Below are positions 26,113 through 38,057 of a stretch of DNA of 64,000 nt, piece after piece. The notes below the pieces were generated by a model that made no database searches, had not been told where the DNA came from, and worked only from the letters and a program-made list of their open reading frames with translations. How positions within the stretch are numbered: the stretch's first letter is position 1; the number at the start of each line of letters is the position of its first letter. A program made the position numbers and the translations under genes. The DNA comes from Sphagnum magellanicum (Eukaryota > Streptophyta > Sphagnopsida > Sphagnales > Sphagnaceae). The stretch covers positions 25,678,256 to 25,742,255 of the forward strand of contig CM038910.1 in assembly GCA_021904315.1 (NCBI GenBank). The letters are read 5' to 3'.

Positions 26113-26811
26113 ATAATTTCTTGCTTCTAGCTGCTGCTGACGAGCTAATTCGCAGCAGAAGATTGGACCAAAGCTGAATATAAGAGAATCTTAAGAAATG
26201 AATTAGCACAATGTAAAATGTCAACGTCGCTGGATCTTGGAGGAAGCTGAAAGAGTTGCTAGCTGGAATCCGCAGATGGAGATCAGTTCAGAAGCTGAAA
26301 TGGTGGGCACTTGCACGTACACAGCACCTAGAAAGTACTAGCGAAACTGCAAAATACAATGAAAGCACACAAATGCAAAACTGATCATGTCAGTTCTCAA
26401 TAAAACTCATCGCCAAACACAATTAAAGAGGAAGAAGACTAGAACCCAATTTCACAAATCCTGGGTCATTCTGCAAAAACGGTAATCAAATGTGCTAAAT
26501 TCATGACAACAACTCAAGAGCAACAATTATTACAACAACAACGCAGTCGACAATTGATTCAATCGGTTTGTAAAATCATAATAATATTGATATCAACACT
26601 AGTTGCTGGCAGCTTATAAGTATTTCCAACAAATTTAGCCTTGGATCTGAATTCTCTCTGCAGGGATCAGACCTGATGTAGAGGGGATGCAACTCACATG
26701 AAGTCAGTAGTAGTAGTAGTAGCAGTGGTAGTAGTAGCAGTGCTTTGCAGCAAATGTACTTCTTACACAAGCGATGGAGAATATAGATTGTTCTGTGCAA
26801 ATGGATGGGTC

Positions 26812-26821
26812 ATATATATAT
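26812..26821 (-). promoter_or_regulatory. Possible TATA box for gene 2
   Basis: An ATATATATAT run about 700 bp upstream of the gene 2 start codon, with a (GTA)n/(TAC)n-rich stretch (26,708-26,742) between. If used, the 5' leader would be long or contain an intron. AT runs are common here, so this is weak. Confidence 0.25.
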
Positions 26822-27105
26822 GTATGTATGAATGAATCTCCACATCCCACATCAACGTTTTCAATTTATGAAGATCATGATCAGCAAGGTAAGTCTGGAC
26901 AACGAGAGAGCTGCAAGTCAACCGTTGCAGATGGAGATGATGAGCAGCTGGATGTGCGCGTGTAGTTGACAAATTTGTGCAATGGAAGAAAGAAGTAGCC
27001 TGAACTTGTGGCGGGCGGGGAAGTGTCGAAGGAAACCCAAATCCCCAAAGATGCTCATCCATTCGTACACTCAGTTTCGATCATGACTCAGGTAGTAACT
27101 AAACG

Positions 27106-27114
27106 ACACGTGGC
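27106..27114. promoter_or_regulatory. G-box / ABRE-like motif upstream of gene 2
   Basis: ACACGTGGC contains the palindrome CACGTG (27107-27112) about 1 kb upstream of the gene 2 ATG. bZIP factors in abscisic-acid and stress responses bind such motifs. Its role here is inferred from position only. Confidence 0.35.
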
Positions 27115-27156
27115 AACAACACTACTCATACATGCAAAATACAATAGGTAGTAATG

Positions 27157-27275
27157 AATTGAATTTATCATTAGCCAATTTTGTTGATTACTAAATTGAA
27201 TTTATCATTAGGCAATTTGTTGATTAGCCAAATTGAATTTATCATTAGCCAATTTGTTGATTACTAAATTTGTTG
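27157..27275. repeat. 37-bp tandem repeat, three units
   Basis: AATTGAATTTATCATTAG starts at 27157, 27194 and 27231, each followed by a variant of CCAATTTGTTGATTACTA. The period is 37 bp. It lies just upstream of the possible G-box and about 1.1 kb from the gene 2 start. Confidence 0.9.
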
Positions 27276-30200
27276 ATTCACCCTTGTGTTCTTTTTGGGG
27301 ATATTCAATTTGTAGCCAAAGTGGGGATCATCCATACGAAGAAGAAGATGTTTAAAAAAAAGTGACCTAAGTTCATCTCTACTAGGGAGATTTAGCCAAA
27401 TTGGATGGCTGTATATATTATACCACATATTATGATTTGTACCAATCTTCAATAAATCTTTTTGTTATTTCTGGCTACACACTGAAAACCAAATATAGAT
27501 GTTTGACAATTTTGCATTATTTTCTTCTCACTTTTGGCAATTGAAAACCTTAGACAACATCTGAACTTGACTTTAGAATTTTTTTAAAGTTTAATTAAAA
27601 AAAAACCCAAAACTGACGAAAAGTCTTTTGCTTTCTGAAAATATTAAAGGACCAGAACTGAAGGTTCTTTGATTTCTAAAATTTTAGAGACTGCCCATCA
27701 CTCCTACTTAGCCCCCCGCACCCCCAAACTACCTAGATAATGGGTACAGAACTATGTATGTAAAGGTGCCTTAGCTCCTGGTGTTATGGACTCTATTGTT
27801 GAGTCCCTTAACACCATACTAGTCCTTCCCTTTTCGTCTCCCCTAGGATGGTTCCGGCCATCAATCTTTTATTGAATTTTTTGTTTTTGTCATTTAAGAC
27901 TTAAACTTAGTTATCGTGAAGATTTTATGTTAAACTAACATTGATTTAACATTAAGCTATTGTCCATTTAACATCGGGTGCCACCTAGGATGCCACCTAG
28001 ATTTTCATTTAACATGAAGTGTTAATGCACCATTAAATGAGTAAATATGAAAAGTAAGTAGAGAATGTAAGTGGTTACAATATAGGTAGGTAGGTAGTAG
28101 GTACATAGGTAAGGCACTTGGTGGTTATTAAATAAGTGAATGTGTTTGGATGATTAGAACATAGCAAACTACTATGGATGGACAGGAATACAATGAAAAA
28201 ATGTTTTCTGTTCACACACCATCCATCTTACATGCGGGAATGGTGAGTGCTGGTTCTCTCTGGTGTATGCAGGAGAATTCCACTAATCTTTCCTTGTTGG
28301 TTATGGATGGGCATCACAGTCCCAGTTAGAAGGGAGAACTCAACCTGCTCTAGGGTCTCCTTAGTCCAGACCAGAGAACCATTCCAAGAGCATCAACTGA
28401 ACCAGAAATCTAAATGGCTCCTTTCTTGATCTGACCCTAAGAGACCCTGAAGAAAGATGCATGTATCCCCTTGACTGTTAGGGCAGCAATCCCCATGGAT
28501 GATGATGCAGCAAGCCAAACAACATTCTTCTTCTGTTGACATTAAGAAAAATCTTAAAGATCCGGGCTTGCTACTGACATTATGTTGCTGATGAGGGAGG
28601 AGTGCCAATGTCTAAATAACCTTATTAAGGTCGTATGGCCTGATTTCTTATAAACCAAAAGAGGTGATGTAATTGTCGAGAGCTTTGGTGCCAAGTTCCA
28701 ACTTGCTTGCATCACATTGTTTCAACACCTAAAAAAACACAAGCTTTATGCTGTTTCCAATTGCTCCCAAATTGGGCTTTCTTCAATTTTGTGATATTTG
28801 CAAATTTGGCCAAAATTTCCCAAAAATTAGAACTAGTCCAACTTTTTACACTTTAAAAAATGATTATCAGCCAAGTAAGGAACACAAGAAACCCAGTGAG
28901 CGTACACTTGGCAAAATCTGTCAGGCTCCACCCCAACCCTAAAATAAAAGCTGCCATTTTATTGGGTAGGGTCAACCCTTCTAATATGAGTTCCTTGTCT
29001 CTGGCTGCCCATAGTAAGAACTCACAAATTGCGGGAAGTCTAGACAACTTTGTACAACATTGATGTCTTTCAAGCCTGAAAATTTTTGTTGCCTAACACA
29101 AGAGCTGATTTGGATGATGGAGTGCAATTCTTATCACAATCTCAAATTATTCAAGATTTGTGTTTGTCTCAAAAAGATGAAAATAAATTAATTTAAAAAA
29201 AAAATCTTAGATAGCCAACTTTTATGTCCACTATTCATCCATTCCAACTCTACTTTTGGATTTTTTTTACATGACTCATATCTATGCTTTCTACCCACCG
29301 CCAATTTGTTTTACAATAAATGGAGCATAACATCTCGGTCCAAATCTCCAAAAACTTGGAATTTTGAAAGCCACCCAAAACTTAAGAATCTAAAAGTTCA
29401 ATGATGGCAATTTTTCATTTCTCATCCAAATTTTATTTTTATTTCACTTTATTTATCAAAATATTCAACTTGAAATCCTCTACAACTCCACAAAATCAAA
29501 ATTTCAAAATACTAACCTTTTGCATGACTTTTAGATGCATTTGTGAGGGGTAATATTTTTTTGGATTGGGTCTCTTTTCATCAAATGTCAATTTTAAAGG
29601 GTTTAGGATAAGTCATAAAATGGTGATACCTAAATAGGAAATGACAAAATTCCATGCAATGGTCAAATTTTTCCAGTTAAGAAGGTACCAAAAGACATTT
29701 TATTTAGAAGAAGAAGATAGGTCCTTTCTATTTTTCCTTTTCCTTCTTGGTTTTTATCAGTCTTCTTCTCATGCCTGAAAGCTTAGCCATGTCTTCCAAC
29801 AGAAATTCTTTTATCCATGAATAATTTTTGGAAAGGTAGTGGGCATTTTTTCTAGGGAAAGGGGGTGGGCAGGGGTTAGCCCCTAACATTATAGTTGCCA
29901 ATAGATGTTAATGCAGTCAGTACAAGAGTATTGTGACAATTTTTTTCTCACAAACTGCCCTTTGCCCCACTTTTTTCCACCTACTCATCTTTGGCACCCA
30001 TAACCTAATGTTATGTAGGCAAATAGGTTCTTATTGGTCTCCAGAACTGGGCAGGATTCTTTAAAAATTTCTACTTCATTATTTGACCTTTAGCCAAATT
30101 TGACTCATTCCTTCTGTGGATGATTGCCAGTCCACCAAAGTGAAAAAAATTTATTAAAAAAAATTATTATTATTATTATTTTTATTATTAAAAAAAAGAG

Positions 30201-30539
30201 CCCTGCCTGTGCAACATGCCCAAAACATACCTGGGAATGCCCAATGGGGGGAAAAACAGACCATAGGGCAGACTGGGAAAAAGCATTTTGCTGCAGTCCT
30301 CTTCTATTGCCCTGCATGAACAAACTATGGGCAAATATAATGTTCCTAGGGGAGCTTAACCGATGACCCGGGCAGCCCCTGAAACATCTTTCCCAACTCG
30401 GTCCAATTAGAAAACTTAAAAGGGACCTGTTTGAGTCAAAAAATTTGTGCACCAAATCTCGATAGGCCTTTTGCGGTCAAAATTGGCTGTTTTGTCGTAT
30501 TTAAGGGTCAACAAATTAAGATTCATTTTGTCGGTCTTT
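27276..30539. other. Intergenic, no gene seen
   Basis: AT-rich sequence with a short (AGGT)n-type run at about 28,083-28,115. Open frames at 28247..28429, 28393..28608, 28748..29063 and 30105..30455 are overlapping on both strands and show no recognised domain. A (TTA)n run is at about 30,165-30,190. Confidence 0.45.
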
Positions 30540-30660
30540 CATAGTATCAAAATTAAATTAAATTAAATTAAATTGATACCCCCATTTGAAGGCATAGTAT
30601 CAAAATAAAATAAAATAAAAATTAAATTAAATTAAATTAAATTAAATTGATGCCCCCATT
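30540..30660. repeat. Tandem duplication built on (AAATT)n
   Basis: CATAGTATCAAAAT begins at 30540 and again at 30593. Each unit holds an (AAATT)n tract of different length and ends with GAT(A/G)CCCCCATTT. The tract was duplicated and then expanded unevenly. Confidence 0.85.
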
Positions 30661-31012
30661 TTCCTTCAAAGCGTGTCAACGGGTGAACTACTAGCCTACT
30701 ACTTCTACCTCATTGCAAAGCCCCATTTTGTGCATGGGACTTAAACTGGTCCTCCGTTCCTGCGTATTTAGGTGGTTCCGTGTTGAAGAGTCCACTTGCC
30801 GTGTATATAGTTGATGGGCCCACATTGTGTCCCTTCAGCTGTGAAAAGAATGCTTAGAAACTACCTTTCACGTTGAAAATTTGCCATCTCTATTACATAG
30901 CCAAATTGCCCAACTCCACATCACCAATGCTACATAACCAACTTTCCAAAGTTGACTTCATTTTGCCGTCTGCCATGGGGTAAGGAGGCAAAGTGGGGGC
31001 GGCGGGTGCTTT

Positions 31013-31540
31013 GAGTAGCTACCTACCCTCCTACCTAGTTTATCAACCTAACTACATGCCTACATAGGCTACCTATCTACCTACCTAATTAGGTTATCAA
31101 CCTCCCTGCCTTGGTTACCAACTTATTAACCTACCTACCCACCTAAAATACATACATATCTACTTAGGCTACATACCCACCTACATAGTGTGCTTATCTA
31201 GATACCTACATGCCTGCCTAAGTTACCAACCTACTTACTCACCCCCTAAGGCTAGTACTTGCTTACTTACGTACTTACACACATACCAACCTATCTACCT
31301 ACCCAACTTCTTACCTATTACACCTTAGGAAAGTAGTTTTGCTAACCAAGCTAGGTGAATAGTTACATTAATAGGTAGGTAGCATAGGTGGGTAGGTAGG
31401 TTGGTAAGCAAGGTAGGTGGTAGATAACTTCAATGGGTAACTATGTAGATAGGTTGGTAACCAAGGTGGATGGGTGGGTAGCCTAAGTAAGTTGGTAGGT
31501 GAATAGTCTATACTTAAGTAGTCAGGTAGCGTTGAATAAT
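31013..31540. repeat. CTAC-rich then GTAG-rich inverted block
   Basis: From about 31,013 to 31,320 the plus strand is dominated by CTAC/CCTA words. From about 31,340 to 31,530 it is dominated by the complementary GTAG/TAGG words. The two halves form a loose inverted repeat around about 31,330. The open frame 31368..31562 is simply this repeat translated. Confidence 0.75.
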
Positions 31541-32104
31541 TAATTAATTTTGAAATGTTCATTTTGACAAACAGACTATTTGTGAAGATCTTATATTTTC
31601 TTTAGACAAATTTTTTTTATTCAAAAGAATTTTTTTCCAAATATTTGAAACTTTGTGGAAATAGTATTATTAGTGTTGAAGCTGCCAAGGTAGTTGGGCA
31701 TCAGGATAGATGTTTGTTTTGTTTTATTGATTACACCTTACCCCTCCCAAACCTTGGAGTCCTCCGTTGTGCTTTTCATACATACTGTTGGAAAGGCCTC
31801 AACATATGATGTGCGCATTTGGCATGTCACAATTTTCAAACCAATAAATTTAAAGTGTCATTAAATTTAGAGTGATTTTCATCATTGAAAATTTAATCAA
31901 ACTTACTAAAAAATTCAACCAATCAAAGCCTCTTGATACATTGGCCCCTTTTGTTTGCCCTTTCATATCTCAAACCTTACACTTCAGCCAATAACATTTG
32001 AACCTTTTTAACATATTGACCTTTCAATGTGTTCTTTCGCATCACACAAAGAAATGCATGGGGATCCCACAACTATTCTATTTACCCTTTCATACAAAAA
32101 ATTG

Positions 32105-32266
32105 TAAAGCAGGTGCACAAAGTTGGTGCGCCTTTTACCAGCCACCTCAAACTGTTCAATTATGTTGAGCCAAAACCGTTTTCCTGAGCCAAACTGACAT
32201 ATTTTGACTTTTCTTCATACAATTGTACAGCGGAGGATCACATACTAAGCACCATTGGAGATGCTC
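32105..32266. mobile_element. Partial Tourist-like MITE (second copy)
   Basis: The segment ending CCATTGGAGATGCTC at 32266, followed by TTA, matches in inverted orientation the left part of the complete MITE at 49260..49635. Shared blocks are GGTGCTTAGTATGTGA, GGCTCAGGAAA (versus AGCTCAGGAAA) and GGCTGGTAAAAGG, in order. The other end was not found, so the copy is truncated or too diverged. Confidence 0.65.
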
Positions 32267-32269
32267 TTA

Positions 32270-35200
32270 GTCAGCATTGGGGAATAAGAACCTCTTCCTT
32301 GTAAGGTGACTGCAAGTTCTCAAGGGTGGGTTGTATATATGAATGACTTCAATTAATGAAGATGTAGGGTAGTAGTGTAAGGCAGTTGAAAGAGGGTTTG
32401 AGTAATGGGGGAGGGAGAAAAGGATCAGGCTTTTCAGAGTGGGCTATCAGCCATGAAAATTCACATTAAAGGAAGTTTGAGATTTGAATTTGTTGTTGAG
32501 GATGATGGCACTTGAGAAGCAGTGATTTCTTTTTCAAATTTCAGATGTTGTGTTATTGGCTAGCATCCCCAGTGGGATTTAGCGTTAAATGGCGACATGT
32601 TTTTTAACCTGTCTTAACAATAAAAAAGAAATCTAATTCAAAAACTACTACCAAACTAAAAGCAGAGTTCAAATGTAACAAAAAAATCTACAAAATAGAA
32701 GTCTTGAAATTGGGCTCTTATTATTATTATTATTATTCATGTTTTCTCAAAATTTAACACCCAAAAAAAATGTTGTTGAGAAGGGATTGGGTAATGGCGA
32801 AAGAAAAAATGGGACAATATGGTGATGGATATTGCACCTATCACTACCTAAAATTGACAATTGCCACTCCCTTGTTGAATTTTTATTTATTTAAAAAAAT
32901 GAGATTCAATAATTTCAAATCTAATTTTTCAAAATTTTAACAATTGGGGAGTAAATATGCAAAGTATAATTTGTGTGGTGTATTTGTAGTAGTAACCAAT
33001 GTTTTTTTAGGATTTAGCCCTTGTGATCACTTGTGCATTTGCTCCACTATTGAGGTAGTTAATAGTTAGGGGTTGCAAGGATTGTCACTAGTACTAGTAA
33101 TAAATGTTTATTTTAAATTTGGATGTTAGTTTAATGAGAGGAATGAAATTTCTAGCTCCTGGTATAATTTTAGAGGTGGCAATATATGGTTAATATAAAA
33201 CTTACAGTACCTTTGATTCCTATCCAAAGCATTTAGAGTTTTCTTATTAAGTGTAATTTTTTTAAACCAAAATCTAACCATATTCAACACAAGCATGCAA
33301 AATGCAAAGGAATCATGCAACTTTGTGCAAATCAACTCAAAAGTTGGCATCTCCAACAACAAAGCATGCAAAGTGAAAAAAACATATTCAAAAGGAGAAG
33401 TACACCTAAACAATGGAGGGAGAGTTGACCCTTTGAAACTAACCTTTCTAGTTAAATTGACCTACAATTTGTCATGCTAATAAACAAAATAAAAATTGAA
33501 AAATTGCAGGCAAGGGAACAAGCATGTAGATTCCAAAACATGTAGCTAGAATCATGGAACAAAGGAGTTGTTTGATCATCCGACCATAAAATACACCACA
33601 AACTGAAAAGAAGTCAACAAATTTCTGTCTGTACAAAAAATGACAATGCACATCCCACATATGCAAAAATGCTACATAATACTTTCATAGAAACTTTAAG
33701 GTCCCTTGAGCAACATGATTATTGCACCTTGAACCCTAACCTTCATAATAGTAACAAGGTTGTGTAACTTTCATTGTTTAATGCACTTCATGTAAAGGAA
33801 GTTTCTAAATAACATAAAAGTGTTGTGCAAACATGCAAAAAACTAAAGGTAGATGCACAGTCAACATGTTGTGAAGTTTGGACCTCATAAGAATTAGTGC
33901 AAGAAAACATTTCTCATTGAGTGTAAAAAATCATTTCTCATATTTCACACTAACAACTACTTGCACCATAACAAGCTTAATTAATTTTACTTGCAAAAGC
34001 TACAAACCAATGTGCAGGATGTTGTCACAAAGTGTCACATCGTAGTTAGAAGATTTAGGTCAAATGGGGCAATCATACATGTTCTGGCCACACCAAACCA
34101 ACATCCATCAGTGCACCATGAAAGATGAATGATAAGTGATCAGGAAACACTTTATAATTGGGTTCCAGTTCCTTAACTAACCATAATGATTAACTCAATT
34201 AGTTTTTTTTCTACCTACCTAATAACAACCCACAAGAAGGTTGTTAGTAAATAAGTAATAAGAAAAATCCTTAACTATGTATAAACCATCTACTTACTTG
34301 GAAATTGTATATTTTCCTACCTATTTGCCTATATATGAGACCTATTTCTTACAGAAATGGTTAACAAGATGAAACCAAATTATTAACTCAGTTGAGGTTC
34401 ATCCACAACTGAGTAATAACGGACATCCAGTGGATGGTGTGCTGGTGGGTGCTGGTTCACTGTGACTGCATGTTCTTACATTAGATTTCATAATTGACTT
34501 GAACAAGCCCTATTGGCAATCAATGTCATTAGCATCAAGGAGTTCATTCACTTGAAGCCCTTCTAATTGAAGCCTAAGATCTTACTTTGACAAAAAAAAA
34601 AAAAATTAAAAACCTATAAGTGATTGACAAATGAAAAATCATAATTTAATAGGAGCTAATATTGAGATATACAATCCCAAGTGCATCCATGGTGGTGATA
34701 TGAACTAAAAACCTAGTTTCTAGTTCCTTAATTAGTGCTTCTCTAGCCCTTAGCAAAAACAAAATGAAAAAACATCCACAATCAATAAACAAAATGCAAA
34801 AGATTGTAGACAAATTAAGGATGGGAATACATGTGCATTAGTTCTTCAACAAGGTCTCAACAATAAAAACCTCGACAAATTGAAGACATGATGATTCTCG
34901 TAAATAAAAAAATGAGACCTAGTGAACAAGAGAAAAAAACATAACCTTCCCCTGAAATCTTCGCACAAGGAGGAGCATGGAGCTAGCGACCTAAAGAGGA
35001 AAGTGGGGGAATGATGGTGGCAACGAGGGTGTACTCAATCTTGTGAAGGAGCAACCTTGCCGGCTATGATGTGGTCATTCAACGATTTACAACTACCCAA
35101 ATGAGGCCATGTGGTGACACCCTAGTTGCACCCTTGAATCTAGGTGGTGATGAAGCAAAGCCGCACCTTCACATCCTAGGCAGTTGCTTTCGGGTGAAAA

Positions 35201-35416
35201 AGACCCTACTTTTTTCCTTGGCTCTCCTTTATACATGTAGGACCACAATATTCTTTAGGTCAAAAAATGGCAATAATTCACCATGGCAAAAAAAACCTAG
35301 TGATTAGGACAATAAATAGTTTTTCACAAGTTAGGGGGTTCAATTTCAACAATTTCGACAAATATTAATAAAAAATTTCTCTTTTTCTCCAACTAGACCT
35401 TTAGTGAGGTATTTTT
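32270..35416. other. Intergenic, no gene seen
   Basis: AT-rich DNA with a (TTA)n run at about 32,718-32,738. Overlapping short frames at 33126..33666 and 35071..35307 carry no known motif. No RNA gene is recognised. Confidence 0.45.
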
Positions 35417-35560
35417 TGTGTCAAACATTCGTCATAGGTAGCTAGTGATTGGATCAAATTTAGATGTAAGTGTAGACCTTAAATTGTGAACTTTTTTTTG
35501 TGTCAAACATCTGTTGTAGGTAGCTAATGGTTCGATCAAATTTAGATGTAAGTGAATTTG
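35417..35560. repeat. 82-bp tandem duplication
   Basis: TGTGTCAAACAT starts at 35417 and 35499. Both copies continue through GTAGGTAGCTA-like sequence and GATCAAATTTAGATGTAAGTG. The second copy is diverged. No gene is involved. Confidence 0.8.
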
Positions 35561-36253
35561 TAAATTTTTAATGTTGGAAGATGAGACATGGCATCTTTCT
35601 TGTAGAGAGGAGTACAAGTGCACTCCTCTTCATTGGTGGGTGGTGAGGATTATAAAGGGTCGACTAGCCAATGACCCATTCATGTGAGTAGATGGGTAGA
35701 TATCATATATTGCCCTTGGGCTTTTTGGTATAACATATACTAATTTTGTATTACCCTAGAGCAATATCATATTCATACAATAAGGGGTGTGTCACACTGT
35801 GTGGCCTTGCCATTTAAAGTAAAAAGTATCTTAAGGCAAAAGAAGAGTTATGGAAACTCAAATATTTCACCATGCAAAAATTTAATCTTCAAAAAAATCC
35901 TCTAAAAGAAACCAAAAATGCTTCAAGATATTATAACTCTGATAACTAATCTCAAGTTTCAACACAAGCCAAAATATCATCTTTCAAAAATCCTCATATA
36001 AAAAGAGACCTATTATTACCTAGGGGCCAAAATCCCTTAAGCTACTATACTCTGTAACGAACCTAAACACAATATCCTTGCCTTGATAGGCAAGGCCAAC
36101 AAAGATGAAGAAGTTGAACATGCAAACTCAACGCTGGATTGATTGTAAAACATCGCAAATTTGATACATGCTGCAGATGAGATCAATAGGAGGAAACTGT
36201 TCTACAGACAAGACTTGCTGCATATTGGGGAGGCAGTATAGTAATAAGTGGAT
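35561..36253. other. Intergenic next to the patatin pseudogene
   Basis: No gene is recognised. The last part (36,200-36,253) continues the 3' end of pseudogene copy 3 and contains the block shared with the relic at 6725..6840. Confidence 0.4.
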
Positions 36254-38057
36254 TCAGGTGGGGCTCTTGCAGAGGAAGAAGATCTGCAGGAGTTGAGGGA
36301 ATTGGGAAGTCTTAGGACTTGGCTGAGGCAGCAACTGTGTTGCATTAATTGTTTCTGGATTTTGCATGTTGCCTGGAACAAACATTTGCTCAGAGATTTG
36401 AAAATCAGCTGGTCCAAGATTTTGAAAATACCCATTTGGTGATTCAAACGAAGCAAATGCGATGTGGTATCTGTGAAGTGCGTCCCGGTTGCTTCCAGCT
36501 TGAGGGATGGGAGCAAGCTTGCCAGTAATAAAGTTGCTGTCTGAGACTGGATCATGGAGGGTTCTAGGCCCTAAGGCCATCAGCTTTTACATATTTTCAG
36601 GTGTTGAGTCATCAAGGGACATGAGAGTCCCTGACAAGTCGGTCTGTGCAAGACCAGATCGACAATGCAGCAACTTAGCAAACATTCAGGGTTGAATCAA
36701 AGCTTGCACAAAAATTTATGGAGCCCACAAACCAAAAAGATTCATTTGACAATCCAAATTATTGTGCTCCCTTTGTGATTTTTCAAAGATGTAGCCTGAT
36801 ACAGATTTTTAACAGTGTCCCCACACTTTGTGGCCAGCCATTTTTTTTCTGGTGAAAATTTGTCAAAAGGCCACACCAAAAAAGGGCTTGCAACAGGGCC
36901 ATTGGAAAAAAGGGCCCCCCATTACAGAAATTTCGCCTAAAGCAATTGATGCCAAGTGGCAACATCGTCACAACATCTCCATCCCTAAACCCTAAATCGC
37001 TTGTCTCTCTCCCTCAGCAGTCGGGCTTTTGCCACCTCCGTTGTCATCGCTTGCAACTTTTCACCATACGAACTACAACCTGCAGAGCTCCATCGCCAAC
37101 AATGGCAATGCAACTACAATAGCAAGTCGCTAGCAGTAATTTTACCAATAAATTTTTAAGGTTACATTGAATTTTGGGCATTCATATTTTAGAAAATGGG
37201 CAGTTGTAACTTGTAACTCGTATTTGTGATTTGGTAAAAATCGAGAATGTCATGATCCATATGTATTGCAATGCAATGCACATTAGTTACTTTGTTAAAT
37301 TTTTCGGCAAGTTGATGAATTCTGAGAGCTTATGGTTGTTAGTGATGGATATGGTGTACAAGGCTTGACCAATGGATTTATGAAAATGGGGTTGTTGGCC
37401 TCAAGTTAGCCATTTGATGCAATTGTGGAAGGCCAAGCATGTTGTGGGACTCACAGTTTCAACTCAAGTTCTTAAATCTCAACCTGAATTTTGAACGTGC
37501 TCATTATGCACAAAAAATAGAGGTATGTCATTGGGCAATGGTCGCTACTATTTTTGCTTAAGTTTCAATTTTACATGAGAGTGGCAAGAGACTGAAATTG
37601 CATCCAGATTCTTGATTTTGAGTTTTGAATTTTGATCCAATATCCATTATTTGATTTTTACAAACAAATGTGGAGTTTGGACTTTGGACTATCGTTTTGA
37701 ATTTAAAAATTAAAGTTTATCATTTCTCTCTAATCTCCAACTCCAATTTCCAAGCTTTTGATTACATCCAAATTCCAAAATCTGTAATTATTGGTTTTGA
37801 CTCTCATCTTCAAGTCCTTCCTCAAAACGATTAATATAGGGTTCAAATTTCAAAGTTGCACTAGAGGGTTCGAACTTCAAATTTCCAATTCTTAACTTCT
37901 TGGACCTTGTTCTTCTTTTTCAAAACCAAATTAGGGTTTGTTGTTTCTCTCAAATTATTTCATAACTCCAAAGTCCAAATTCCATTGTTGTCTTTGTTTT
38001 TTTTGTGAATCTTATTTCAATTTTCAAACTTGGGTAAAAGTCCAATTTCAACATTCA

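Noticed and set aside
30105-30455. 116-aa minus-strand frame overlapping an 80-aa plus frame
   Set aside because: No recognised domain, overlaps a (TTA)n microsatellite, and both strands are open by chance.
36202-36555. 117-aa minus-strand frame
   Set aside because: It overlaps pseudogene exon 7 in the wrong frame; the patatin-like residues are in the frame ending at 36254.
36812-36850. CAGTGTCCCCACAC as a hAT-like left end of the intron 6 insertion
   Set aside because: No complementary end was found near 42.4-42.5 kb and no duplication flanks it.
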